From Colwellia piezophila ATCC BAA-637 (lineage in GTDB: Bacteria > Pseudomonadota > Gammaproteobacteria > Enterobacterales > Alteromonadaceae), in assembly GCF_000378625.1 (NCBI RefSeq), contig NZ_KB905161.1:120244-184243 (forward strand): a stretch of 64,000 nucleotides of DNA, written 5' to 3'. Under the pieces are notes generated by a model. It was not told where the DNA came from. It worked only from the letters and a program-made list of their open reading frames with translations, and ran no database searches. Position numbers and translations under genes: made by a program. Of this stretch, positions 26,754 through 37,744 are shown piece by piece (position 1 is the stretch's first letter; every line of letters begins with the position of its first letter).

Positions 26754-26760
26754 CTCATAG

Positions 26761-26774
26761 ATTACATTTGTAAT
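26761..26774. promoter_or_regulatory. BlaI/MecI-type operator 2
   Basis: ATTACATTTGTAAT, a 6-bp inverted repeat with the same TACA...TGTA core, 46 bases before the blaI-type start codon. Confidence 0.8.
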
Positions 26775-26820
26775 AGTTAACGATACCTAGAATTATACCT
26801 AGAAAAAAACTGGACGTAAT

Positions 26821-27243
26821 ATGACTGAAATCAGTAATGCCGAATTTGAAGTATTAGAAGCACTATGGCAAAGCTATCCGGCTAGCGCGAACGATATAAT
26901 TGCTAAACTTAATGAAAGTGCTAGTACCAATGTTAATGGCAATAATACTGATGATAACAATCAAGAAAAGCTATGGCATGACAAAACGGTAAAAACCTTG
27001 TTAAACCGTTTAGTAAAAAAACAAGCAGTTGGCTTTGAAAAACAACAACGCCATTATTTATATTCACCTTTATTAGAACGTGAAGCTTATACCTTAAAAG
27101 AGAGTAAAAGCTTAATAGAGCGTATGTTCAGCGGAAAATTAGCGCCATTGGTGGCTGGCTTTGCTAAGCAAAACGATCTTAATAAAGACGATATTAGCGC
27201 GCTAAAATCATTGATTTCTGATTGGGAGAAAAATAATGATTAG
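26821..27243 (+). CDS. BlaI/MecI/CopY-family repressor
   Basis: 140 residues. It starts with the family signature ISNAEFEVLEALWQSYPASA, followed by a winged helix (WHDKTVKTLLNRLVKKQAVG) and a C-terminal dimerisation helix. Family members repress their own operon and are cleaved or released when the partner M56 protease senses a signal. A low-complexity Asn/Asp insertion (NVNGNNTDDNNQ) is unusual and lies before the recognition helix. The gene overlaps the M56 gene by 8 bases, and two fitting operators precede it. Confidence 0.92.
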   Translation: MTEISNAEFEVLEALWQSYPASANDIIAKLNESASTNVNGNNTDDNNQEKLWHDKTVKTLLNRLVKKQAVGFEKQQRHYLYSPLLEREAYTLKESKSLIERMFSGKLAPLVAGFAKQNDLNKDDISALKSLISDWEKNND

Positions 27244-28579
27244 CGCGTTAGTTAATTCATTACTGCCATTAACCATTTTATTGTCACTAATGCTGCTTAT
27301 CCGCCAACCGTTAAGAAAAAGCATCGATGCCAATACTGTTTATAACTTATGGCTGGTTATTCCATTAAGCTTAGTACTATATTTCCTGCCTTTACCTTGG
27401 CAGAATTTAAGCTGGCTAAGCATAAATGAGCTAACAGCTATTGAATCACATAATAGCTTAATGCAACGTTATTTAGTGACGCCAAGCCAGAGCATTAGCC
27501 AGCAATTATCGTTGGATAACTTGTTAGGTATGTGGCTCAGTAGTACTTGGGCTTTAGGTTTCACTCTGCTTATCGGCTACTGGAGTTTTAGCCAATATAA
27601 CTATCGAAAAGCATTAAAATTAGAATTCTTAGCTGATAGTAAGTTTCAACAACAAATAATCGAAAGTGGCGCAAACAAGCTAACTATTGCGCAAAGCAAC
27701 CATACTCACAGCCCAATACTTATCGGTTTAGTCAAACAAATTTTAGTTATTCCTGAGGACTTTGAGACACTTTATACCGCTGAGCAGCAACAGCTGATCA
27801 TCAGTCATGAAGTATGTCATTTTTCTCAGCACCATATGTGGACGAACCAGTTAGCGCTTATGCTCTTAGCGCTATTTTGGTTCAATCCGCTAGCTTGGCG
27901 TGCTTATGCGGCATTTCGTCAAGATCAAGAGCATTCCTGTGACCAAGTTGTTTTGGCGCGAAAGCATACCCAATCCAGGATCCAATACTGTAAAGCACTG
28001 GTATTAGCGGCAGAAACATCACCACCTAACGCTTTTACCTTACTTAGTTTTAAGAATAGTTTTAAGCAAAACGGAGAACAACATTTTATGTTTAATCGAA
28101 TAGAACAAATAAAACAGATGTCAAAAGCCTTCTCAGCAAAGAGCACCATCACTAAAGTAGCTAAATTATGTTTGGTTACCCTAGTATCAAGTTCACTACT
28201 GGCCGGCGTTAGTTATGCGGGTCATCAACTACACCAAGATGAAAGTAAAAAGGGTAGCCTTCAAAAAGTAGTCAATGGCCTATCCCCTACCATTCGGATT
28301 GAACCTAAATACCCTGTTTCTGCAGCTAAATCTGGCACAGAAGGCTCAGTGGTATTGAAGTTTAATGTCGAAGCCGATGGCTCGGTAAGTCATGTCGAAG
28401 TGATTAATGCTAAACCGGCTTATACCTTTGATAAATCAGCCGTCACCGCTTTAAAACAGTGGCGCTATAATGCCACTGATACAATTCATACAAACTTATT
28501 AGTGCAATTAGACTTTGTCATGAGTGAGTCATCTGTCACGCCAGAATCTTTGATTGAACGTATCGAAGTAAGTCATTAG
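27236..28579 (+). CDS. M56-family (BlaR1-like) metallopeptidase with C-terminal TonB domain
   Basis: 447 residues. Several N-terminal membrane helices are followed by a zinc protease site, HEVCH, within IISHEVCHFSQHHMW, and a conserved downstream Glu region (QDQEHSCDQVV). After a further membrane segment near residue 320 (LCLVTLVSSSLLAGVSYAG), the C-terminal 90 residues form a TonB_C domain (PKYPVSAAKSGTEGSVVLKF, VTALKQWRYNA) instead of a penicillin-binding sensor. Together with BlaI this is a signal-triggered antirepressor. The signal is unlikely to be a beta-lactam, since no sensor domain is present. A terminator follows. Confidence 0.9.
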   Translation: MISALVNSLLPLTILLSLMLLIRQPLRKSIDANTVYNLWLVIPLSLVLYFLPLPWQNLSWLSINELTAIESHNSLMQRYLVTPSQSISQQLSLDNLLGMWLSSTWALGFTLLIGYWSFSQYNYRKALKLEFLADSKFQQQIIESGANKLTIAQSNHTHSPILIGLVKQILVIPEDFETLYTAEQQQLIISHEVCHFSQHHMWTNQLALMLLALFWFNPLAWRAYAAFRQDQEHSCDQVVLARKHTQSRIQYCKALVLAAETSPPNAFTLLSFKNSFKQNGEQHFMFNRIEQIKQMSKAFSAKSTITKVAKLCLVTLVSSSLLAGVSYAGHQLHQDESKKGSLQKVVNGLSPTIRIEPKYPVSAAKSGTEGSVVLKFNVEADGSVSHVEVINAKPAYTFDKSAVTALKQWRYNATDTIHTNLLVQLDFVMSESSVTPESLIERIEVSH

Positions 28580-28601
28580 ATTTTAGATAATTAATCCATT
28601 G

Positions 28602-28636
28602 AACCTGTAAGGCTGCCCTGCTTTACAGGTTTTTTT
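28602..28636 (+). terminator. Terminator after M56 gene
   Basis: AACCTGTAA (28602-28610) pairs with TTACAGGTT (28623-28631) and is followed by a T tract. Confidence 0.85.
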
Positions 28637-28818
28637 ATTACTTTTGATTAGCCTTTAAATTTTATATTTTCACTTTTCCTATTAAAAGATACTGCCGGTT
28701 CTTAATATCAAAAAAGATATACAATATACCAAGCTTACTTCATAGTACGCTTATCTCATTCCACTTGTTCGTGACTAATTCCAATCGAAATAGTTTATTG
28801 ATGCATTTGATATCATAA

Positions 28819-31314
<2,496 letters not shown>

Positions 31315-31479
31315 AGTCATTAAAATGGCCTAAATTATTTGAATAGTAGAAGAGGCAATAACATCGTTGCTTTCGCTATTCTCAGTCCCAATAGCCAGCT
31401 ATTGGTCAATCAAGCGCCTTGTTCTTGAAAATTTATTCTCATTAAAATTTTATCATTAAGTTATTCAATCGATATAAAT

Positions 31480-31514
31480 AAAAAGGCTACTAATAACTTA
31501 TTAGCAGCTTTTTG
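31480..31514 (-). terminator. Terminator-like hairpin for MDR oxidoreductase
   Basis: Imperfect stem AAAAAGGCTACTAATAA / TTATTAGCAGCTTTTT, with A and T runs on the two sides, just downstream of the minus-strand gene. Confidence 0.6.
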
Positions 31515-31541
31515 TTAAATGAATATCAGGTAACTATAAAT

Positions 31542-32519
31542 TTATACCGTTAGGGTGATTTTTCCTACCGCTTTACCTGATGCCATGTGATCATGCGCTT
31601 TTGCGACTTCCCAAATTGAGAAATTGCTTTCATCAATAATAGGGGTGATCTTGCCTGCATCAACAAGTTCAGCTATCTCTGTAAGAATGCGGCCATGAGA
31701 GGCATGGTTAATGCCATGGCTTAATGGGATAAGCATCAAAACACTGTGGAATGACAAGCTTTTAAGAGCAATTTGTAATGGATCGGCAATAGGTAGAATT
31801 GTTGCGACATGACCATTAAACTTTGCTGCTTCAAATGACTTTTCAATATTATCGCCAGCCACGGTATCAAGTATTTTATCGAAACCAATACCACCGGTGT
31901 GAGCCTGCACGTAGTCGGCAACCGACTCAGTATTATAATCAACTAAGTTATCTGCGCCAACTGTTTTTGCTAGCTCAAAATTAGCAGCTGAATAAGTAGC
32001 AGTGACCCTAGCGCCAAGTACTTTTGCTAATTGAATAGCAATATGTCCAACGCCGCCGGTCGCGCCATGAATAAGCACATGGTCTCCGGTTTTAACATTC
32101 ATTTTTTGTACTAGTGCTTCATAAGCAGTGATTGCTACCAAAGGCAAAGCAGCAGCTTGTTTCATGGTCAATGTTTTAGGCTTCATCGCCATTAAACGGG
32201 CATCAACCAACATAAATTCAGCTAAAGCACCATCAACACCGTTAAGGCCACCGGCCATGCCGTAAACTTCATCACCAATTTTGAAGTTGCTTACGTCTTC
32301 AGCCACTTCAACCACAATACCGGCTACATCACCGTGTAGTATTTCAGGTAAATTCGCTGACCATGGCAGTTCAATTGAACGCAACATAGTATCAATTGGA
32401 TTGACACTGCTTGCCTTCACTTCTACTACCATATGGCCTGTTTTAGCGACTGGTTTTGCTTTTTCAACAAGTTGGAAAACGTCTGTGCTACCGATTTCTT
32501 TAATGATCATTGCTTTCAT
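31542..32519 (-). CDS. Zinc-independent MDR NADP-dependent oxidoreductase
   Basis: 325 residues of the medium-chain dehydrogenase/quinone oxidoreductase type. The N-terminal GroES-like domain contains HGDVAGIVVEVAEDVSNFK. The Rossmann segment has VLIHGATGGVGHIAIQLAK, an NADPH-type glycine motif. The catalytic zinc cysteines of alcohol dehydrogenases are absent. AGAGAG precedes the ATG. It is divergent from a LysR gene, a common pairing in which the regulator controls the oxidoreductase in response to an electrophile. The true substrate is unknown. Confidence 0.9.
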   Translation of the reverse strand: MKAMIIKEIGSTDVFQLVEKAKPVAKTGHMVVEVKASSVNPIDTMLRSIELPWSANLPEILHGDVAGIVVEVAEDVSNFKIGDEVYGMAGGLNGVDGALAEFMLVDARLMAMKPKTLTMKQAAALPLVAITAYEALVQKMNVKTGDHVLIHGATGGVGHIAIQLAKVLGARVTATYSAANFELAKTVGADNLVDYNTESVADYVQAHTGGIGFDKILDTVAGDNIEKSFEAAKFNGHVATILPIADPLQIALKSLSFHSVLMLIPLSHGINHASHGRILTEIAELVDAGKITPIIDESNFSIWEVAKAHDHMASGKAVGKITLTV

Positions 32520-32765
32520 AATTTTACTCTCTATATATTTAAATTAGTTTGCATATTTGCTTATGCTACTTGCTTAGCTATTTACTTAGTTGATTACCTA
32601 AGTAGGGGCTTTGCTTGTTCGTTTTAAGTGTGGCTATTCTATTCGTTGTCAACAAAGCAAACCATTACCCAACTGACAAATCACCTTTGCTTTTTTAGCA
32701 ACACGAAGTTAAGATAGATTAGTCATAAAAGTAGCGTTTAAGCGCTAGTGCCTAGAGGAGTGAAA

Positions 32766-33671
32766 ATGAGCTCGCTAACTCGATTACTGTATTTTAACTG
32801 TGTGGTGGAAACCGGCAGTATTTCCCAAGCAAGTCGTATCTTTGATGTGCAGCCCTCCTCTATCTCCAGACAATTAGCGGTGCTTGAGCAAGAACTGGGT
32901 GTGCGTCTGTTAAATAAAACCACTCGAAATACCGGTTTAACTGAAGCGGGGCAAAAATATTATGAGTATTCTCAGCGTATTGTTGCTGAGTTTGACGAAG
33001 CGAAAAGAGCAGTCAATGACCTGCAAGAAAAGCCCAAAGGTCAACTCAAAATAAGTATGACGGTTGGATTTGGTGAAAGCGTGGTACTGCCACTCATTCC
33101 TAAATTTATGGCGCTATATCCTGATATTAATATCAAACTGGAATTAACTGAGCGTGTTGTTGATTTGGTGGAAGAAAATATCGATGTTGCTATTAGAAGT
33201 GGCCGCTTAGCTGACTCAAGCATGATTGCCAAACGTTTAGACTTAAATAATTTCTTACTTTGTGCCAGTCCGCAATATCTTGCGAGTTACGGTACGCCTC
33301 AATCCCCTGAAGACTTAGTTGAGCATTTATGTATACGCTACAGTTATGCCCGTTGGCAAGATTGGTATCTCATGGCTGAACAAAGAACAAAATTAACCAT
33401 TAGCGATACTATTTCTGTGAACTCTGTCAATGGTCAAAAACAACTGGTATTAAATGGTAGTGGCTTAACGTTAATGCCGCTCTGGGCTGTTAGAAAAGAG
33501 TTAGCAGATGGATCGCTCATCCAAGTAATGCCAGAACATACTTTCAGTCCCTATGAAGAGCTTAGCTCCACCTATGCAATTTATTTAAAACGAGAAATGG
33601 TATCGGTTAAAACCCGTGTTTTCTTAGATTTTTTGGTAGACAATATAGTAGAAAACCGAGTAGAAAATTGA
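32766..33671 (+). CDS. LysR-family transcriptional regulator
   Basis: 301 residues from the ATG at 32766, which follows GAGGAG at ideal spacing; a start at 32748 would add six residues without a ribosome-binding site. The HTH (ETGSISQASRIFDVQPSSIS) and the wing (LEQELGVRLLNKTTRN) are typical. The effector domain includes IDVAIRSGRLADSSMIAKRL. It is divergent from the MDR oxidoreductase at 31542-32519 and is its likely regulator. Confidence 0.92.
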   Translation: MSSLTRLLYFNCVVETGSISQASRIFDVQPSSISRQLAVLEQELGVRLLNKTTRNTGLTEAGQKYYEYSQRIVAEFDEAKRAVNDLQEKPKGQLKISMTVGFGESVVLPLIPKFMALYPDINIKLELTERVVDLVEENIDVAIRSGRLADSSMIAKRLDLNNFLLCASPQYLASYGTPQSPEDLVEHLCIRYSYARWQDWYLMAEQRTKLTISDTISVNSVNGQKQLVLNGSGLTLMPLWAVRKELADGSLIQVMPEHTFSPYEELSSTYAIYLKREMVSVKTRVFLDFLVDNIVENRVEN

Positions 33672-33737
33672 TTCAAAAACTGATTCGAAAACATTGCTGA
33701 TAAAGAAAATCAGTAATCCCTATTATGGAATTTCCCT

Positions 33738-34313
33738 TTGTTAATATTTGAAACTTTTCTAATTATACTTTTTACCCTAATAGTGCTGCTCATCACAGTG
33801 TCGATTATTTATAGCACCGTAAGGCTGGGTATATCACCTATGCCAAGCTCAAATAAAGCTTATCTGGCGATGATGCAATTTATTGACGAAACGGAAATAG
33901 AAAAAAAATCAGGGCCGATAATTGATCTGGGTAGTGGTTGGGGAAATATTGTTATACGCATTGCTAAGCGATATCCGCAACGTAAAATAGTAGGTTATGA
34001 ATTGTCCTATCTGCCATGGCTAACATCGACACTAATCAAAAGACTATTTAGGTTAAAAAATTTAACACTACATCGACAAGATTTTTATCAGGCAGACTTA
34101 TCTTCAGCCTCGGTATTAGTCTGTTATCTATTTCCCGAAGCGATGGAAAAAATCAGTAATAAATTACAGCGAGAGCAATCAAATGTTAACTTTATTATCA
34201 GTAATAATTTTGCCCTACCCTTATGGAAACCGATTAAAACCATACAAGTTAATGATTTTTATAAGTCACCGGTTTATCTGTATAAAATAGCTAGAGCTAG
34301 AGCTAGACTATGA
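33738..34313 (+). CDS. Membrane-anchored class I SAM-dependent methyltransferase-like protein
   Basis: 191 residues with a TTG start, chosen because it places a hydrophobic helix (FLIILFTLIVLLITVSIIYS) at the N-terminus and GGAA lies upstream; the first in-frame ATG would delete this helix. The SAM-binding motif is IIDLGSGWGNIVIRIAKRYP, followed by KIVGYELSYLPW and the post-motif VLVCYLFPEAMEKIS. The target is unknown. It follows the LysR gene in the same direction, but no operon relation is evident. Confidence 0.75.
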   Translation: MLIFETFLIILFTLIVLLITVSIIYSTVRLGISPMPSSNKAYLAMMQFIDETEIEKKSGPIIDLGSGWGNIVIRIAKRYPQRKIVGYELSYLPWLTSTLIKRLFRLKNLTLHRQDFYQADLSSASVLVCYLFPEAMEKISNKLQREQSNVNFIISNNFALPLWKPIKTIQVNDFYKSPVYLYKIARARARL

Positions 34314-34409
34314 AAAATAAACTAGCCTAGCGTCAATAAGAACAACGAGTATGCTCTACAAGTTTAACAAGACGGTTCTCTTCATTATATCGCTAGACTA
34401 TTTGATAAT

Positions 34410-34724
34410 TTACGCCTGTTTACATAGCGCTTTAATACGAATTTTATCTGTCCAACTGAGAAAGCCATGATTAGTTAAGTACTCTACGTTAATCATTGAG
34501 GTACCATTCGGGCATTGCAGCAAAAGTTGTTTATAAGCCTGATCTACATAATTACTATCATAAACAAAACCTAACAATATTTTCTGTGACTTTTCAATAT
34601 TGATGACCTTACCACTAGCCAATTCCTGCTGACTATTCGTGCCAACATCTACTTGTGACATATGAATACTGCTAGTACAGGCACTAAGCATAGCGACTGT
34701 AAGTAACAAAAATAACTTTTTCAT
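34410..34724 (-). CDS. Small lipoprotein, third of a related trio
   Basis: 104 residues from the ATG at 34724, with lipobox L-S-A-C (Cys16). AGGTG lies upstream, and an overlapping GTG at 34727 is the alternative start. The C-terminal half carries SNYVDQAYKQLLLQCPNGTS and ends in a second Cys (KALCKQA). The same D-x(5)-[LV]-x(3)-CP pattern and terminal Cys occur in the two genes upstream. The function is not recognised. Its start is within 2-3 bases of the preceding gene's stop, so the two are co-translated. Confidence 0.72.
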   Translation of the reverse strand: MKKLFLLLTVAMLSACTSSIHMSQVDVGTNSQQELASGKVINIEKSQKILLGFVYDSNYVDQAYKQLLLQCPNGTSMINVEYLTNHGFLSWTDKIRIKALCKQA

Positions 34725-34726
34725 CA

Positions 34727-35032
34727 CTACACCTCATTACAATAAGCGGAGACAATGATTTCTCTTTTAAAGACGAGTAAATAGCCGGTAGTTTGGTGCT
34801 TGGTGTATACCCCTTCAATTTTTCCTGTTGGACATTGTGCTTTAAGCTGATCGATAGCTTCATCAACAAAGGCATTACTAAAGTTGATGCCGATAACATT
34901 CCAGCTAGATGAATTGGAGGTTATTTTGTTATCTCTTTCTGCTGGCACCTGAGTCATTGATACGGTATTTAAGCCAACACAGCCGCTAAGTGAAAGTGCT
35001 AATAATAAAAATAATATAGTGTTCTTTAACAT
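34727..35032 (-). CDS. Small lipoprotein, second of a related trio
   Basis: 101 residues with lipobox L-S-G-C (Cys18). It contains NAFVDEAIDQLKAQCPTGKI and a terminal SAYCNEV, matching its neighbours in the spacing of the CP and last Cys. The two cysteines probably form a disulfide in the periplasm (inference). The gene lies 16 bases after the first lipoprotein gene and abuts the third. No known family is assigned with confidence; TRL-like small lipoproteins are a weak possibility. Confidence 0.7.
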   Translation of the reverse strand: MLKNTILFLLLALSLSGCVGLNTVSMTQVPAERDNKITSNSSSWNVIGINFSNAFVDEAIDQLKAQCPTGKIEGVYTKHQTTGYLLVFKREIIVSAYCNEV

Positions 35033-35048
35033 GATAATTCCCTAAAAT

Positions 35049-35474
35049 TTAATTAATACAGTAGCCATTGATACGGACAACTTCACCACTTACTGGGCCA
35101 ACATTGGTTGCTTCGCGAACTGAGGTTAATCCCGTTATTTTTTTACTTGGACAGACTTTGATGACCTCATAGAACACTTGATCAGCATAAGCATCATTGT
35201 AAACAGGGTTCCCCGTTTTAGGACCAAAATTACTTATCGCCAGAATTAAGGCAACAAATTCTAAGTCTTTACTGGTCGAGGCAGACTTTGCCATTCCAGC
35301 GCCTATTTCAGCTGTTCTAGCGGCATCAAAACCAAGTTCATTTACCTCAATGGTAAATGGCGTCAACCTACCCTGCGACTGGTCTATATCGCCTATATGA
35401 ACATGATGAAGTTGACTACATCCGCCAACAAGCAAAAAGCTCAGCCCAAGAATACTTTGTAATTTTATCGGCAT
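35049..35474 (-). CDS. Small lipoprotein, first of a related trio
   Basis: 141 residues with lipobox V-G-G-C (Cys19). The middle (TIEVNELGFDAARTAEIGAG) is absent from its two smaller neighbours. The C-terminal part, DAYADQVFYEVIKVCPSKKI ending INGYCIN, shares their CP and terminal Cys layout. It is the promoter-proximal gene of a leftward three-gene set. The function is unknown. Confidence 0.7.
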   Translation of the reverse strand: MPIKLQSILGLSFLLVGGCSQLHHVHIGDIDQSQGRLTPFTIEVNELGFDAARTAEIGAGMAKSASTSKDLEFVALILAISNFGPKTGNPVYNDAYADQVFYEVIKVCPSKKITGLTSVREATNVGPVSGEVVRINGYCIN

Positions 35475-35812
35475 ATATGCCTACCTATTGTTAATATCGA
35501 CTGTTAAAACTTGTCACTATTATACGCTTAATTGTAATGAACACATGCGCTTTACTGTTTAGTTAATGTGGTAGAAGTGTGAGAAACTGTAAGCTAAAGG
35601 TCTACATCACCAAGCTACATAAAGGTGTGTGTTTCAGCTGAAATTACAGGTTAATTGAGCTATATGAAGGTGAGTAGAGAGAGTATTAATGGAGCTGATA
35701 TGACTTACGTTTTGTTAATAGGATAAAGAAAAAGCGACCTCGATATTACTTGAGGTCGCTTTTTATCAGTATTTATTGTACTCAATTCAGCTGAGGGTAT
35801 CGCTTGGTATAG
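35475..35812. other. Gene-free interval between lipoprotein trio and GH13 gene
   Basis: This 338-base interval holds the presumed promoter of the lipoprotein trio at its left end and the GH13 operon terminator at 35729-35764. No reading frame, RNA gene or repeat was seen in the rest. Confidence 0.6.
35729..35764 (-). terminator. Terminator of the GH13 operon
   Basis: A 13-bp perfect stem, AAAAAGCGACCTC / GAGGTCGCTTTTT with a 10-base loop, ends the leftward transcript of the GH13 pair. Confidence 0.92.
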
Positions 35813-37666
35813 TTATTTCAGTAAATAAATATTAAAACTCAATGGGGCTATTTCGCCATCCTTTTTCGCGGTGACAGAACGGTAAAGTAATTTAACCGGT
35901 GTTTTCTTAGTAGCCTTTTGCTGAGTAACTACATCCAAGCGCTGAGCTTTGTCCGCAGTGTTAAATACAATTAATAGTTCTTGTGATTTTTCTTCGCTAG
36001 ATGCTTTACTCGTTGCTTTCATTTGACGAGTTATAGCAAAAATTCCGGCTTTATCTTGAGCATAAACCACCGTCTGTTCTCCAAAACGTAACGCTGGGTA
36101 TTGCTGGTAGAGTTGCGAATATTTAGCAAAGCTTTGGTAGAACAGGTGACTTGTATCAAAGTTGTCATCCGCTGTAGTTTTCTCTGTTGCTAATAAATCA
36201 TCATCATTATAACTAGCAACAAGAGAAGGCATCATATCTTGACGTGAGGCTTGATCACCACCATCACCAACAAAACCTTGCTCATCGCCATAATAAATAA
36301 CCGGTACACCACGACTAAAGAACATCATCGCATGCGCCAGTAAATTACGTTGTATTTTCGCTTGCTCGCTATAGTTATGAGGGCTTTGTTTAAGTGCGTA
36401 AGCAAAGCGGCCCATATCGTGATTACCGGTAAAGTTAACTAATTGATTAGCGTTGGTATTGCGCATACTTTTAAGGTCAAGGTCTTTATGCTCAGTCTGA
36501 TAAAAATGATCTTTAGCAAATAATTGTGCCAATACGTCTGTACCCTGCTGTTCAACCAGGGTTTTTATCATTGCGCCTCGAAAAGCAAAGTCTAATACTG
36601 AAGGGATTTTAGCTTCAGTGGTAAAGCGGCTTAATAATTCAGGTTCAAAACTATAAACCTCGCCAAACATGAAAAAGTTATCTATGCCCTGTGTTTTAGC
36701 ATGGTTCATTAAGGCAGGTGAGAATTGTTGCCAAAACTCTATGTTGACATGTTTAACGGTATCAATACGAAAACCATCTGGCTTAAATTCATCAATGATA
36801 TCTTTGTAAATATCGACCATGCCCTTAACAACACTGGCTTTTTGAGTATATAAGTCGTCAAGGCCAGCAAAGTCACCACGCACTGAGCTTTCGCCTCGCC
36901 AAAATGAATCACCTTGGTTGTGATACTCAGCCATATTATTCAGCCATGCAGGATATTTTAGTGTTTCATCACCCTTAGGAATTAATGGGCTGTAATGTTT
37001 GCCCTCGGCAAGCTGCGCCATCGAAATAAATGGGCAATCATTACCTTTACTTACATCAACAATCCAACCTAAACCGTCTTCGCCGTGACATTCTTGGTAT
37101 TTAATCACGTCAGCGGTATGGTTAGTAATAATATCAAAGAATACTTTAATATTACGCTGGTGTGCTTGGTCAATAAAGTGCTTTAACTCTGCGTTTCTAC
37201 CCAAGTGAGGGTCAATTTCAGTAAAATCTAAAATCCAATAACCATGATAACCCGAGGTGCCAGCTTGCATCGCGCGATTACGTAATACCGGCGTTAACCA
37301 GATAGCACTTACCCCCATATTATCAAGGTAAGGTAATTTTTCAGTAAGGCCGGCTAAATCACCGCCGTGATACATGCCTTTATGAGTTTTGTCTAAACCT
37401 CCGCGAGAAACAGCACGTTTTGTATCATTGGCAGCAGCACCTAAGTCATTGCTGCTATCACCATTATAAAAACGGTCCGGTAAAACAAAGTAAAAAACCT
37501 CATCTTGAAAGGCACGTTGCTGATAGGGTGCTAACTTTGCCGCCTTGGCGATTAATTTATCCGTTACTTTTGGTGTTAACCTAGCTTCGCTTGCCTGGCT
37601 CAGCTGAGATGTTAAACAAGCCAAGCTTATGGTTGCTAGTAGCGAACATTTACTAATAAAATTCAT
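35813..37666 (-). CDS. Exported GH13 alpha-amylase family enzyme
   Basis: 617 residues with a signal peptide (CSLLATISLACLTSQLSQA). The GH13 motifs are VFFDIITNHTAD, DGFRIDTVKHVN (nucleophile near Asp302), FMFGEVYSF (acid/base Glu) and NFTGNHD. The FYFVLPDRFYNGD opening and the YHGGDLAGLTEKLPYLDNMG stretch are typical of periplasmic alpha-amylases or neopullulanase-like enzymes of proteobacterial maltodextrin loci. It should cut imported maltodextrins. It lies 78 bases after the cytoplasmic alpha-glucosidase gene, so both are probably driven by the operator cluster at 39501-39585. The exact bond specificity is not readable. Confidence 0.9.
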   Translation of the reverse strand: MNFISKCSLLATISLACLTSQLSQASEARLTPKVTDKLIAKAAKLAPYQQRAFQDEVFYFVLPDRFYNGDSSNDLGAAANDTKRAVSRGGLDKTHKGMYHGGDLAGLTEKLPYLDNMGVSAIWLTPVLRNRAMQAGTSGYHGYWILDFTEIDPHLGRNAELKHFIDQAHQRNIKVFFDIITNHTADVIKYQECHGEDGLGWIVDVSKGNDCPFISMAQLAEGKHYSPLIPKGDETLKYPAWLNNMAEYHNQGDSFWRGESSVRGDFAGLDDLYTQKASVVKGMVDIYKDIIDEFKPDGFRIDTVKHVNIEFWQQFSPALMNHAKTQGIDNFFMFGEVYSFEPELLSRFTTEAKIPSVLDFAFRGAMIKTLVEQQGTDVLAQLFAKDHFYQTEHKDLDLKSMRNTNANQLVNFTGNHDMGRFAYALKQSPHNYSEQAKIQRNLLAHAMMFFSRGVPVIYYGDEQGFVGDGGDQASRQDMMPSLVASYNDDDLLATEKTTADDNFDTSHLFYQSFAKYSQLYQQYPALRFGEQTVVYAQDKAGIFAITRQMKATSKASSEEKSQELLIVFNTADKAQRLDVVTQQKATKKTPVKLLYRSVTAKKDGEIAPLSFNIYLLK

Positions 37667-37744
37667 AGAAGTTCTCTTAATGCGTTTACCGTATTTACGT
37701 TACTAACATTACTGGTGTTAATCAATTTAACTTACTGACTTAGC

